A stretch of 64,000 nt of DNA from Eumeta japonica (GCA_005406025.1 BGZK01000092.1:186001-250000); one strand, 5' to 3'; positions 47,651 through 59,219 are shown, counted from the stretch's first letter. The notes: generated by a model not told the origin, from the sequence alone. Numbers and translations: made by a program.

Positions 47651-48487
47651 CCGGTTCGTTATTTTTTTTATATTATAAGGTTAATGCGACACGACGACGC
47701 CATTGAACTCTATCGACTCTTGTTCAGAATTGTTTACAAAATGTCATCACAAAACACATATCGAGAGAGTTCTCGTGGACCTGTAGGTCTATTTCCAATC
47801 CACTGTCGGATAAAAACCTTTCCCAAGGCACTTTACCAATCGTATTTATACATATTAGTCCAAATCACCACGCTGAGCGGTGCGACGCGCTGAGCGAGCG
47901 ACGAGAACGATAGTGGCTCGATACTTAATAGAGTTTCCTTCAAGCCAGAAAGTAAGGTAAAGGTTCGACATTGACGACGGGACAATTGACCGATCACTCT
48001 ATAACTTGAACTAAATTAAACCACTCGCTTCGTGTCTCGACAGCAGTCCTTAACACCCTCACCTCACCCCGAGCCGGCACGGAGGGTTAAATGTCCAAAC
48101 CTCTCTATTTGAAATAAAATTTTGTTGTTCTGTCCTGTTCAGATATGTTCGAGCGAAAGCATGATTAAAACGTGAACAGTCGCCACACTTAGTAGGTAAT
48201 CGTACGTAGTGTCAGACCGTGTCGCAACTCTAACGCCCTATCTATTTAGTGTTCAAAGTTACACGGTATACCTAATAATAAATCGCTCCGCTATCAAGCG
48301 ACGCTTAAAAGATGATATAATGGCCTTTAGCCAACGCTTACAGCATTTCCTACCCAACTTTCACCACAATAAAACTGATTTTTACTTATGATTCTAGAAA
48401 TTCTAAATGATTACATAGACTGAGCTAGACAGTTAAATATGTTCTAGTTCAGTGGTAGAACAATTGAAGTTTTTTTTTTTTTAATAG

Positions 48488-48525
48488 CACTCGTTAACGG
48501 TAAAGGGAGACCTCATACACCGAAG
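48488..48525 (+). CDS. Candidate 38-nt microexon
   Basis: A run of 13 T followed by AATAG (acceptor) and GAAG|GTAAGTAAAA (donor) bracket 38 nt: near-ideal splice sites on both sides. Two of three frames are open; the frame starting two bases in gives LVNGKGRPHTPK and ends in phase 0. The downstream 120 bp is unusually GC-rich for an intron here, as often seen next to regulated exons. No neighbouring exon in matching phase could be fixed. Confidence 0.3.
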
Positions 48526-49155
48526 GTAAGTAAAAACCGACACATGTGCCGTGCGAAACCTGTTGTACGCCGCGATGAGCTCGCACCTGTTGTTTCGGGC
48601 GGTAATTACTGTAAAAAGTGGATGTGCACCGAGACACATCCAGCTGTAATAACTGGTAACACTGTCGGATGTCGAAGAAAAGACATTTTAAATGCTATTG
48701 TAAATCCGTAACAACAATTTATCGTGTGCGCAGTACTTATTTATACGCTATCGGCTTAGACGGTTATCAAAAGTATGAGTCGATGTCGACGATCAAATAT
48801 CAAAATTCACTTCATAAAATTTGCCATAGTTATTGAAATGTACGGATTCATGGTCGACGACATATGCTATAACTGTATACTGTATCTGCACGCACCTCGC
48901 GAAAATAGGGCATGCGTTATTACTATACGTTTTGTTATATAACTGTAAGGTTCAATGTATATTGACACTTTTGCTCATATAATCTCATATATAAAAAATA
49001 TTTTAGTAGAAACCCGTTTGGGGTATGTTAATCAAAACATACTGAATTATCATTGTTTAGTAAACTAAAAATCTTTGGTTATGCAAATAATGTGATATTT
49101 TAGGTGAACGAGACGTGTAATTTAAAACATTAAAAACCGATCGTACACTCTTGAT
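48526..49155. other. Mid-GC then AT-rich, no gene seen
   Basis: 48540-48660 is mid-GC (GTGCACCGAGACACATCCAG with internal symmetry); the rest is AT-rich. Confidence 0.35.
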
Positions 49156-49362
49156 TCCAAACTAGCTATTGTATTGTGTGAGGTGTTAATTCGCGGAAAT
49201 CCGAATTAGACGCTTGCCTGCAACGTGCATTAACATGCAGCATGCAACCCACCGCTGACCCTCGAATCTGCCTCTCCACTACGAATCTCTATCCAAATGA
49301 TTGAATATTGATTCCAGAGGATTGACAGATAAGCGTTGCAGGCAAGCGTCTCCAAACTAGCT
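49156..49362. mobile_element. Small element: 12-bp direct repeats and an 18-bp inverted repeat
   Basis: TCCAAACTAGCT occurs at 49156-49167 and 49351-49362. AGACGCTTGCCTGCAACG (49208-49225) has an exact reverse complement at 49334-49351, so the right arm abuts the right direct repeat while the left arm lies 40 bp inside. TAATTCG/CGAATTA forms a second small hairpin near 49190. Compatible with a short foldback insertion with target duplication; family unknown. Confidence 0.5.
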
Positions 49363-49491
49363 GTTTTCAATGTTTTTTAGTTACGTCCTATAGAGTAACT
49401 AAAAAACATTATAGTAACAAACATCACTTCTATATTGTAGAAATACTTAAAGGGAAAACATAGAATATTCCAAAAAAAGCATGTTGCTTAA

Positions 49492-49911
49492 TTGCACCAA
49501 GGACTAATGAAATTATTTATAGGACGTAGCCGACGCGATTTTTTTAAAAATGCAATATTAAAGCAAAAAATAGATTTTAATCTTCACGGAAACCCTTTTG
49601 ATATGGGTTTAAAAGCTATGCCACTGCTTAAAGCTTCGTTAGAGAGGCAGCTCCGCTTTGCATCAAGTACTATCGGTCAAAATATGTTTCACTACAAAAT
49701 ACTTGCCTTACATCACTCATCGCATGTTCTTTCTTCTATGCTCGTAAAAACACACATCCCGAAGCGACGCCTTACGTCTTCAGCCGGAAGTAGTGAACTA
49801 AGCGAACAACAGACATCGGCACACCTTAATGCCACTGCTTTGATCCACCGCCGCTCGTACAGACAAGTCAGACTTTTACAATTCAGATTAAGTTGGCGGT
49901 GGACGCCGTGA
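49492..49911 (+). CDS. ORF of 139 codons, unassigned
   Basis: One of the longest plus-strand frames outside the transposon relics. It opens with TTG; the first ATG is 49507 (MKLFIGRSRRDFFKNAILKQ). The middle has LKASLERQLRFASSTIGQNM and the end is His/Ser/Arg-rich. No domain, signal or membrane segment is recognised and there is no strong acceptor or donor. It may be a piece of a mobile-element ORF or chance. Confidence 0.18.
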   Translation: MHQGLMKLFIGRSRRDFFKNAILKQKIDFNLHGNPFDMGLKAMPLLKASLERQLRFASSTIGQNMFHYKILALHHSSHVLSSMLVKTHIPKRRLTSSAGSSELSEQQTSAHLNATALIHRRSYRQVRLLQFRLSWRWTP

Positions 49912-50163
49912 GCGACATGGCTTCTAAACTTTCAGACATACACAATATGATTCCCGCCTACGATAATGACACAGCCGGTACGAAATACTGTAGAGCGATC
50001 GGAAATAATTGCATTCTTATCGTAATGTTTAGTCTACATTCACAGCATCCGTAAAAAAAGGCTTTATCACCTGCGGTTCGCTAAAGCCATGCGTGGTGGA
50101 GGATTATTCTGATCAAGCAATACGAAGGTTTATAGAAACTACTCATAGTATAGAACAACTCGC

Positions 50164-50425
50164 TTTTACCCGCGGCTTCACCCACACGGGTATAGGATGA
50201 ATTCCTTCATTTATGGATCTGTAAGTCGTCAATCCACTCTCGGTCCCGCTTTCTACTCCAACACCGGTTTTGCTCTCGATTTCTATCACTATTCAAATCT
50301 CGTTTCGAATTTTCATTGTACTCTCGATTGTAATCTCGATCCTGTTTTCGATTCTGATCTCGGTCTCGCTCCGATTCCAATTTCTATCCCGCTTTCAATC
50401 CATTTTATTGAACATTTTGTATTTA
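50164..50425 (+). repeat. Interspersed repeat with TCTCGATT degenerate array
   Basis: Head CTCGCTTTTACCCGCGGCTT then CACCCACACGGG, then AGGATGAATTCCTTC, and from 50225 a degenerate array of TCTCGAT/TCCCGCT/TCTATCA units to about 50400. Same head-plus-array layout as at 3.98 kb. The 81- and 70-codon frames over it are by-products. Confidence 0.6.
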
Positions 50426-51755
50426 CACGCTTTGAAACATAAAAACAATTTGGTTTTAAGCCTAATGGAAACCCAAATGTAAATTTTACCCTCCATTTTA
50501 CCTCTTTATAGGTTGCATATCCAAAACCTAAAACACCATAAGGACTTCAAATTCTAATTTAAGATTTCCTATACAAACTTTCAAACCCCATTTTACGCGT
50601 TGTAAAGTTAAATTTTCAAATACCCTGAAATATAGTTATTATTTTAAAAGAGCTCAAACCGACACCCACGATTTTATTTAAAAACTAATGATACTTCCAC
50701 ACAAACTCATACCCATTTTTTCACTACCTTAGCGATATGACTTAAAAAAAAAACCTTCTTTTGCTTGCCCACATTCTGAAACCCAACTTTCGTTAAGTTT
50801 TAAGTTTCTAGATCTGGTTATTTTAGCTCTACAATGACAATTCAGACAGTTAGTTTCTTTTTTGTACCTATATAAACATTACCGAAGAAACTACAATCGT
50901 ACTATAAATTCTCTTCAATTACCAACCCTAAGCGGATTTTCGAATAAATACTTTAAACTATTTTTTTCTATAGAACCTTTTAGCTTAAGACTGCAGTGTC
51001 TTCGGTAATATTGATAAATAAAATTAGCACGACCTATGCACACCCACGCACGTTGGTACAATCTGTGTACTAATGCGTGCGCTGGCCAAAGATATAATCG
51101 CCTTATGAGAAAAAAATTAATTTTATGATATATCAATACGATCGTTCTTTTGATGTGTAAAACAAATAAACAGAAGACCTTCACTTTTATGTGTTAGTAA
51201 TATCGATTGGTGCTTTACAATGTACTCCGTCTTTTGGGAAAAATTTAAGTCGCAGCACCACATTGCTTCTTGTTAAAATATAGAACATCTCTAGACAACA
51301 CGTGTAATAACAAATCCATTAATCTTAATAATGATAAATTGCTGCGCCAAACCTATAAATTATGGTAACACGGCCGAAACATACAATTACCACTAGCGTT
51401 ATGTGCGTAACTAGGAGTGACGCAAGCAAAAGCAATTTCAAACGGATCGTGTTTCAGCAATCAAGCGCTATAAATTAATTATTGACAGATGCTCCCCGAC
51501 AATCAGAAACAGATACGAATAGGGTTGTATCGAAGAACAATCATGATGTCGATATCGATAAATCACAATGACGAACGTCATAACAAGCACTTTTGTAAAA
51601 ATATTAGCCACTTTAAAACATTTGCTATAATATAGTTCTATAAAAGTCGGAACCACCAGCCCTGAGCGCACAGTCGAGGGTAAATAATTAAAATCGAGTA
51701 CATACAGAAGCGGACCTTCTGGGTTTACTTATTTTATACTAAAGTACAGGTACTA
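50426..51755. other. AT-rich, no gene seen
   Basis: Nothing supportable. Confidence 0.4.
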
Positions 51756-51759
51756 AAAG

Positions 51760-51896
51760 GCAGTACTATGTCATCGACAAAAGCTACAAAATTTTCATTT
51801 ATAAGTTGTAATTAGCAAAGATCGTTAACATCCATAAGAAATAAGGTAGGTCTGAGTATACTACCTTGGATGAAACCGTAGGTCACAAGAAGATCA
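51760..51896 (-). pseudogene. Fragment of LINE reverse transcriptase
   Basis: Minus-strand reading LLVTYGFIQGSILRPTLFLM, then DVNDL, a stop, and NENFVAFVDDIV. This is the central part of a non-LTR reverse transcriptase: the QGS(I/V)L block and the catalytic F/Y-x-D-D box, here FVDD at 51770-51778. An internal stop and short length show it is dead. Clade cannot be fixed from 45 codons. Confidence 0.8.
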
Positions 51897-53464
51897 TCAC
51901 CTATCGATTATCGATCCTGTTCAAACAAAAGCATTCTTCAAAAAATGAAGACTGAAATTTTATTTCAACAGAAGTGATGCATTGAACCGTTTATTTGTAA
52001 AATGAAATCTCGAATCGATACGATTATCTTCAATCACGAATAAATAGATATCAGTGTCACTTAGACATTTTATCTAACACGCGGCATAAAAAATTTTGGC
52101 AACCGTTAAATATAGAATCATTCACCCGACAAACATTCGACGGCGTAGTGACTTAATCTTAGTAACGCTCATTACCTAGCGGTTAAACTTTAAAACGATA
52201 GAAAAAAAAATCGACCGCCCAAAAAATAAAAATACGAACGAAAATTCATTATCAACAAAATACACTACTTACACGATTAAACCTTATAGTCTCGATACAG
52301 GACTGATATGTGCCTGCAAAAAAATATAGAACCAAAGACAATAGTAACAGAATTACTATTGTAGCCATCTCGCCATCGATATAACTCGACCGGTCTATCG
52401 AGACTACACTACGCCCTTTCTCAAAGACCGGCAATCGAACGACAGCAATCGGGCACGGTTTTCAGGCTTCGGCGGTGCACGCCGCCCACGACAACACAAC
52501 GCGAATATCGCTCATTCCGTCACGAAGGTAAACAGCGGCATCGAATCCTCGTTTGATGTGGCGGCGTACTCGCACATAACCCGACGTACAGTTTAGCCGG
52601 CACGTCGATCCGGACCCGCGTCGGGAAAGCCATAGCAAATATGCCCCGATCGAGAAAACCACTAAGTTTAATTGCGATTACAATACCAGTTATAATTGCC
52701 ACTGCGCTCGCGCTCCACCCGTAATGTTAAGTACAATGTCGCTTATTACAGCGTAACCGATTTGCGAAGTCGTAATTAGTATGTCGATCAAATTACGGTC
52801 GGAGATACGTATAGCGATTGCCTTTTCAAGACTGTGGTCAATTCGAAGACGGACGTACCAGACGAAGGGACTTATCGAAATGGGGTACCTGCCTTGTTAC
52901 AGCAGGGGTAGTCGCATTCGCTTTCGTGGAATTAGAAAGACGCATTTCTGAAATGAGCTGATGTGAAAACCATAAAAAGCCAACATGTGACAAAATTATA
53001 CTTTTAGGAGATATCGGTATTATCAGGTTATCTATTTTTAGGCATCTTCGACCGACGCATCTCTCAAATCGGTTCAATTGATGATTACGAATTTTAATTA
53101 AGAAAAGTCTTGACCTTTTGGACACCTTAAGTTTTTAAAGCAGGAAGTAAAAAAATGTTTTAACGTACATCGGTTTACATCACGGTTCATACTCTGCAGA
53201 TGTTAATTTATAATGGTAAAATAAATATTAATTTTTGGGAGAATTATTAATTAAATAAACAATGTTCGAATTTTCCCTTTTCTTGCGTTGTGAAGCCTTC
53301 ATTTTTGCCAATTTAGATGATTTTAGGTTAATGGTTTATGTGTAATAAATGTATATATTTCTTGCAAATCTGAAAATATAAAGCATAAAATGTCTTTATA
53401 TTTTTACTTCACTGACTTAGAAGTTAGAAGAGAAGACTGCAAACCTAATTATTTGATATTAAAT
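51897..53464. other. Intergenic; GC islet at 52430-52740
   Basis: 52430-52740 is CpG-rich with two overlapping minus frames (66 and 60 codons), one starting with a hydrophobic stretch (MAIITGIVIAIKLSGF). No splice or start evidence favours either. The rest is AT-rich. Confidence 0.35.
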
Positions 53465-53600
53465 TCAATTTAATTTCCTTGACGCGTTCCTGAAAAAAAA
53501 AGGATAAACAGATAGACAATGAAATGATTCCTTTAAGGGTTCTTTTTTTACTTTAGAGGCACGAAACCCTAAAAAGCGTTTACTTTTTTTATACAAAAAA
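53465..53600 (-). repeat. Interspersed repeat family F, copy 1 (minus)
   Basis: Minus strand: GGTTTCGTGCCTCTAAAG, AAGAACCCTTAAAGGAATC, GTCTATCTGTTTATCC, TTTTTTTTTCAGGAACGCGT. The same series lies on the plus strand at 54030-54200. Its TTTTTCAG is a repeat feature, not a splice acceptor. Confidence 0.7.
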
Positions 53601-53839
53601 ATATTTTGTATTTTCTTACTAAGATGAGCCAGAAGCGCGACAACCATTTAACGCGCCATCTGTATTTGCATACCGACAACAAACAATATTGTCACTAAAT
53701 TTCATCGTGAGCAGACGAGCCGGCACATTCCCAAACATATTTACGTCATGTGTATACATACCGACTCGTTATCTTTCAAATGACAAGCGGCCAAGGAGGC
53801 TGCTTATTTATGGATGCTTTACGTGAGGCGATGCATTCT

Positions 53840-53955
53840 AATCGCGTTTTAAAATACCCGCCCCGGGTGAACGGTAAGACGCGGGGGCGCCGACCTCGGC
53901 CCGTGGGGCGGGTGCCGCCGACCCGCCGCCGACCCGCCGCACAGGGCTCGTAAGG
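53840..53955. other. GC-rich CpG islet
   Basis: GGGTGCCGCCGACCCGCCGC with a repeated CGACCCGCCGC unit. The 67-codon frame through it is low-complexity and not accepted. Confidence 0.4.
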
Positions 53956-54029
53956 TTTGCTTCCGAATCCGACTCAGATTTATAAACGGAGTCTGTAATA
54001 TTTGAAGAGATCATGACTTCACTTTTAGA

Positions 54030-54200
54030 GTTCCGTACCTCTTAATGAAAAAGGAACCCTCACAGGATCACTTTTTTGTACGTTTGTCCGTCTGTCTCTC
54101 AAGAATCTTTTTTTCAGGAACGTATGGAGGGATCGAAGTCAAATTTACATTAAATACTTACACTCACGGTCTCCTAGCATTATAAAAAAATCAAGGTTGT
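54030..54200 (+). repeat. Interspersed repeat family F, copy 2 (plus)
   Basis: GAGTTCCGTACCTC, AAGGAACCCTCACAGGATCA, TGTCCGTCTGTCTCTCAAGA, TTTTTTTCAGGAACGTATGG. Mirror of 53465-53600. I remember this as abundant in Lepidoptera. A further short piece (GTACGGAACCCTCAGTGTGA) is at 55803. Confidence 0.75.
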
Positions 54201-54594
54201 GAGTTGTATTTTGAATCAACGTAATCAAAAAATACGACTATAGTACGGCCATTTATGCATTATACTTTAAAACTCGCAAATAAATCAAAACCTATAGGAT
54301 ACTTACCACTGACCTAGAATTATGAAATTTCGCAAGAAGACAAGTCTCACAGCACAAGTAAAGGACAAAATCTGACAATCGATCATTTTTAATTATATCA
54401 TACTAACGACCCGTCCCGATTTTGCGCAGGTAGCAATAATTATCTATGACCAGATTTCTGAATGACCAGAGATGATTTCTGGTAGATAGGAACAGTTATG
54501 TGACGAAGTTTTAACAGATATCTATAGGTACAGTGCCTTGCTACGCTCAAAAAAAAATACTAATTTTTAGGGAAAATATGACACAAAATTTCTA

Positions 54595-54975
54595 TTTATT
54601 GTGGTAGAGCCGTGCTGTGGGCAACTCGGCTGCGACACGTAAAGGGACAGGCTCGAGCGGTGCAATACCACACTCTCACAGAATGCAAGCGTTAAGTAAC
54701 TATTTCTATTGTTGCGTTTCGCCCAATCGGTAAGAGTTCTGGTGGCCCATTCCATCTCCATCACCCCAAAACCTCTCTCCATTAACCTCTCCTCTCTCGA
54801 TCGGCCTCCTCCTTCCTTCATCAGGTGTCCTATTACAAATCTATATTCCTATCTGAGAAACCCGCAACATATTGGTAACTCCTCCGAAGTCGCAAGTTTC
54901 CATGGACAGCGGTGATCACGTATACTCTGGTGACTCGCATGCTCATTTACCGTTCATTGCTATGAAAAAAAACCA
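54595..54975 (+). repeat. LINE-like 3' tail
   Basis: GTGCTGTGGGCAACTCGGCT, CACTCTCACAGAATGCAAGC, CATCTCCATCACCCCAAAAC, ACAGCGGTGATCACGTATAC and GGTGACTCGCATGCTCATTT, ending in A-rich sequence at 54963-54980. From memory this matches the 3' end of a lepidopteran non-LTR family with CAGCGGTGATCACTTACCAT in its tail. No intact ORF. A separate tail-like piece (AATCGGTCGAGCTGTTTTGG) is at 55040. Confidence 0.55.
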
Positions 54976-55256
54976 AAAAATCTGTTTATATAATCGCTAC
55001 CATTGGAATAATTTGAATATTTCCTAAAAATTTCATTAAAATCGGTCGAGCTGTTTTGGCGTCCATAGGGAACGTACATATAAACACCAACTTTTATACA
55101 AGTGCTCCTGATATTTCCCGTTCATTTTGGCAAATGACTCTACTGATTTATCATAAAACTTCTCAAATAACTTATGCCTAAAACTAAGTTTTATTCTTTT
55201 ATCTTTTCGAACACAATAAATGAATGTCTATTGCGAAAGGTAAACGACAACTTATA

Positions 55257-55345
55257 TCATCGGTATCGAGGTGCGGGGTGCGGGGCGCGGGGTGCGGGTG
55301 GAGCCTCACGACGGAACACGTGCAGGAGAGGCGGCAACGCGAACA
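55257..55345 (+). other. GC islet with G-quadruplex motif
   Basis: 55275-55298 has four G-runs (4, 4, 4 and 3) separated by exactly 3 nt (TGC, CGC, TGC), a canonical G-quadruplex pattern made by a GTGCGGG tandem. It is the clearest such motif in the window. Confidence 0.7.
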
Positions 55346-55349
55346 TTAC

Positions 55350-57285
55350 ATTAAGGTGCGTATACACGAACGAAAAATAAATATTTCGTCTTTGTAAATT
55401 TACAAAAATCTCAGTATTACCATTTCTGAATGTATATTTTTTAACCACTTTTGATAGTTATCATGAGCATAGTTATTTTCAGACGTTAACGGAAAACGTC
55501 AGGAGCACGTTGTATATGAAAATGAAAAATATTTTTTTTATGATCACAAACATATACTTGAAATTGGACTCTGTACCCTATTGTAGACCAATGTAAGGAA
55601 GAACACTAACTTTGCGATTAGAATTTAAGATTTTCACAAATTCAGGTAGTTTTAAGAAAACTCGCAATATATAACATTAAAAAAAAACAAAACTTTAGGA
55701 ATCTCTACGATTAATATCTGAGCAGTACGTACCGGTATTTCAAATAAACAAAAATTATCGAAACTCTTGATGGGTGAAATATAAACAAATATAATTAAGT
55801 TTGTACGGAACCCTCAGTGTGAGTCTTATAGGCACTTATTCGATTTTTTTTATTATAGTACTTTGATTAGAATATTTATAATACTTGCGTAGATGACTAT
55901 ATTTAATTTTATAACATGTGAAGGCCATTTAAGAACATTTATTATTTGCCATTTTTTGAACGCTTAAAAGTGTTCATTTTCTAAGAATTTTAACATCCTT
56001 GTTATCTGCTTCCATTGATGATTCGTTTGTATTTCTCTCTCAATTAGGACTCACCAAAGTCCTTAGCTCGATTCGGCCTACATACCGTTAATTGCTCAAT
56101 TTGAATAATCCGTTCTCGAAATGGTTCAATTTACTGTCTTTTAAGATTTATTAGTAACGTTGAACATTCGTTGATAAATTCGCTGATTTGTCAAGTTTTA
56201 TGACGAATAAGCCTCGCTGCGTTAGGAAACGTCACACCCATCTATCTATCTATCGTCCGTCGCTATCGACATCTTTAATTCGGCGAGTTCAAAGAAACTC
56301 CTTTCACAAAATCGCATAAACATGATAAAACAACGGCTAATACATAGTCTAAGAAAAAGATGTACCCGTATGTAGAGCTTCCTTCCGCGTTATCCGTTAC
56401 TTTTTCTGTTACATTTTACGATTCAGTAAACGTATGTTTTCGATGCGACCCGCTGTCGGTCTTAATCAATTGGATCGAGGTTAAGGAAACACAAAAATAC
56501 ACGTGTATTTCTTGTCTATATTCTGGGGCGATTATGTACAGCTCCTATCGAAACAAAACTGATCCACAACGCTCGTAAAGACAACTATGACAGACATCAA
56601 CAATGATATACAAAAACGCCATTCGGCAGCCCAAATGGAAGTAGATTTTATTTTATTTTCACGTGTAACTCATATGACATATGTAAATTTTCGAATTTTC
56701 ATAATTTTAAAAGACGGTAATTTCTGAACTAGTTGACCGATTTGGCTCAAATATGAACTCGCCCTTTGTAATCGTCTATTACGTCTATAGAACCATTGAC
56801 TTATTATATTTATATTCTATGCATTATATTTCAATGCATAGAACATGTATATTGAGTTTCATTAAGATCTCTAAAGAATTGTAGACGCTATCGCGCTGAC
56901 AAGCCCCGCGTTATATCGTATATATATGTATAAATAGATATATAAACTTTTAAGCCATATGTATTTTCTGACTCAGATCGTCGAGTTAATTCGGAAAACA
57001 GCAAATATTTTTCAAAAGTTGCGTCATGAGGACAAATGCGATAGTTAGATTTGTATGAAACCCACTAACAAAACTCGAAACAATGATAAATACATGTTTT
57101 TTGCAATACGGATAAAGAGCATAAAGGTCTACTCGTGGCTCCAGCAGGCAACTCGTTTTAAATAAACGCACACCACATCCGCTTCAAAACTTGCGCACGC
57201 GATAAACTTTATATATGTACTTGTTTATATGTATAAAGCAAATAGTAGTAGTTCACATTTCAATGCTATTATTATAAAATTCAAG
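55350..57285. other. Mostly AT-rich; mid-GC 56030-56580
   Basis: 56030-56580 is mid-GC (CTATCTATCTATCGTCCGTC near 56240) with a 72-codon plus frame rich in Cys and Tyr that I cannot assign. No supported gene. Confidence 0.35.
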
Positions 57286-57374
57286 TTTTTTTTTTACAGG
57301 AATGAAAGACATTCGCAGGCGACATGTTATAATTATCACGTCTTGAGAACTAAGGCAAGACAATATCACACATG
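57286..57374 (+). other. Strong acceptor followed by a short open frame
   Basis: A T-run ending TTTACAG (about 57290-57299) precedes 24 open codons in phase 2 (NERHSQATCYNYHVLRTKAR...) ending in TGA at 57372-57374. It could be a short last exon, but composition is average and the other frames close quickly too. Confidence 0.18.
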
Positions 57375-57771
57375 ATTTAAGGCAACTGTCTACTTCAATC
57401 AGCGGCAGAACAGTAAAATTAAATTAAAAATACTAAAATATACTAGATAGTAGAAAATAGAAACCCTAATGTAAATTACAGACAAGAGCAAACAAATATT
57501 ATTTCAATAAAATTTGTTTGAAATAATCGATTCAATAATTTTATATCAAAATGTCTTTGAAACTAAAGTAGCGAAAATACATTTTTTATATGGGGATAAA
57601 AAAATTCCCCGTCCAAAGCAAGATTTTTCATATTTCTCATTCACTCTATATTATTAAATAAATAAAATATAACAAAGAAGCCAATTTACGATAACAATTA
57701 CAAAAAATATAATATAATTTTTTTAGTTAAATATCAATTTGTCGTGATTTCATGAAATACTATCAACTCAC

Positions 57772-57807
57772 CGCACATACAATGTATGATCGTCGCCGCT
57801 CTAACCT
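57772..57807 (-). other. Candidate 36-nt microexon (minus strand)
   Basis: ACCTTTTCTTTAATTAG acceptor and GTGCG|GTGAGTTG donor bracket 36 nt of about 50 percent GC in AT-rich flanks. The phase-0 reading is RLERRRSYIVCA. Both sites fit consensus well; the reading frame is not fixed. Confidence 0.22.
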
Positions 57808-57809
57808 CT

Positions 57810-58655
57810 AATTAAAGAAAAGGTTGTAAGATCTATTTTTGGAAAAACTCAATGCAATAGTTTTTTTCATTACTGCATCACCTTAAGTTGATACCGTTCA
57901 AAGAAATTACTTGTAGTTACTCAAAACCAATGGCGCTTCGCCAACTGTTGCCTAGTTACGTTTAGGCATATCACACCAGATCGAGCGACTTATTAATTAC
58001 CTTTAGGTACCGAACGAGTCGTAGAGTACAATTTCGTCCTCTTTATCCATTCTTACACTCAATTTAAATTCTCTCCGATGCCGTTGCAGCACTAGGACTC
58101 TAGTACAGAATTATAGTTTAGGGTTCGATCAGACCTTGAGACCTATTGTATAGAATAAATTAGAAGCACAACTCATCACAATCGGTTGAAGACATGATGA
58201 CCGCGTGCTCGCTGTAGCATAGACAATAAACGAGTCCTGCGCATCGAGAGGTGGCCCACCTGGAGCATTTCAGACGCACACTTCTGACAAAATCTCCGCG
58301 CGCCGGCCGCGGGCGCGCGCGCATGTCGACGAACCGTCATCCTCGGAATTCCCCGTCGCGGACCATTGAGTTATTATTACTACGTATATTTCAATGTCTC
58401 GGACAAGATAAACGTAAAACTCCACAGTGGAACCCCTACAATGTCGTCGTTTTATAACGTTTGTCTGTATTTCTCTCTGTGGCTATATACATTTATTACA
58501 ATAATGATACACACTTAGATGTTTTTTTTTTTCAAAAAGTTGTGTACGAGATCATTTTATCTAACAAAAAAAAAAAAGATTTGCTTAAACAGTAGAAATT
58601 TGCAATATCTAAATACATTATACGGAATAACGTACTACGTAAAAGGCTTACTGCC
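57810..58655. other. Intergenic; GC islet at 58240-58370
   Basis: CpG-rich islet with GCGCGCCGGCCGCGGGCGCG near 58299. The 68-codon frame over it is not supported. A (T)n/(A)n pair at about 58520-58580 adds low complexity. Confidence 0.35.
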
Positions 58656-59219
58656 TTATTCAGAGTCCTTATTTAAAACATCGTTCAAAGGTAGTTTAAC
58701 TAAACACTGTTTACTTCTTAAACAGGGTGTTTAGGCATTAAGCAATTCAGAATGTCACTTAGACTGCAGTCTAACTAAAACCGTGTTTAAGCGTTATAAT
58801 GGCAACATTCTGATAAAAAAATGTTTTTAAAAACTCGAAAATATTTAGTATCTGGCATCCAATTAATGAAAAGTATGTATTTATATGATTACATTTGTGA
58901 AATTCTTTAATTTCAGATAATTTTCCATTACGAATGCGCTTCGAATTAATAATTCGCAATTTATAAAAATCAATCTCTAACTTGATGACAAAAACACGAT
59001 AATCAAATTCACTTTTGACAACCTACGTCAAATATTCAGTAAAACAATCCTTCGACCACTGATAATACATCTTTTGCCTATGTTTAAATTGTATGACGGC
59101 TAAACAAGGTGTAAACAGTATTTATAATTTAAACAAGATTTCTGAATAGACTCTTTTATAAACTCGCGTTAAACAGTTATTTAAGCACGTTTTAAAGTTA
59201 GACAAGCGACTCTGAATAA
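58656..59219. mobile_element. MITE-like element with 12-bp TIRs
   Basis: TTATTCAGAGTC (58656-58667) and GACTCTGAATAA (59208-59219) are exact inverted repeats, and degenerate similarity continues inward (TTTAAAAC, GTTTAAC blocks). The interior repeats GTTTAAAC-like words (GTGTTTAAG, TTAAACAG). 564 bp, non-coding. TTA/TAA at the ends would fit a PIF/Harbinger-type 3-bp duplication, but they lie within the inverted repeat, so this is not proven. Confidence 0.5.

Noticed and set aside
53465..53647. Minus-strand exon after a strong TTTTTTCAG acceptor
   Set aside because: The acceptor is part of interspersed family F, which recurs at 54.03 kb.
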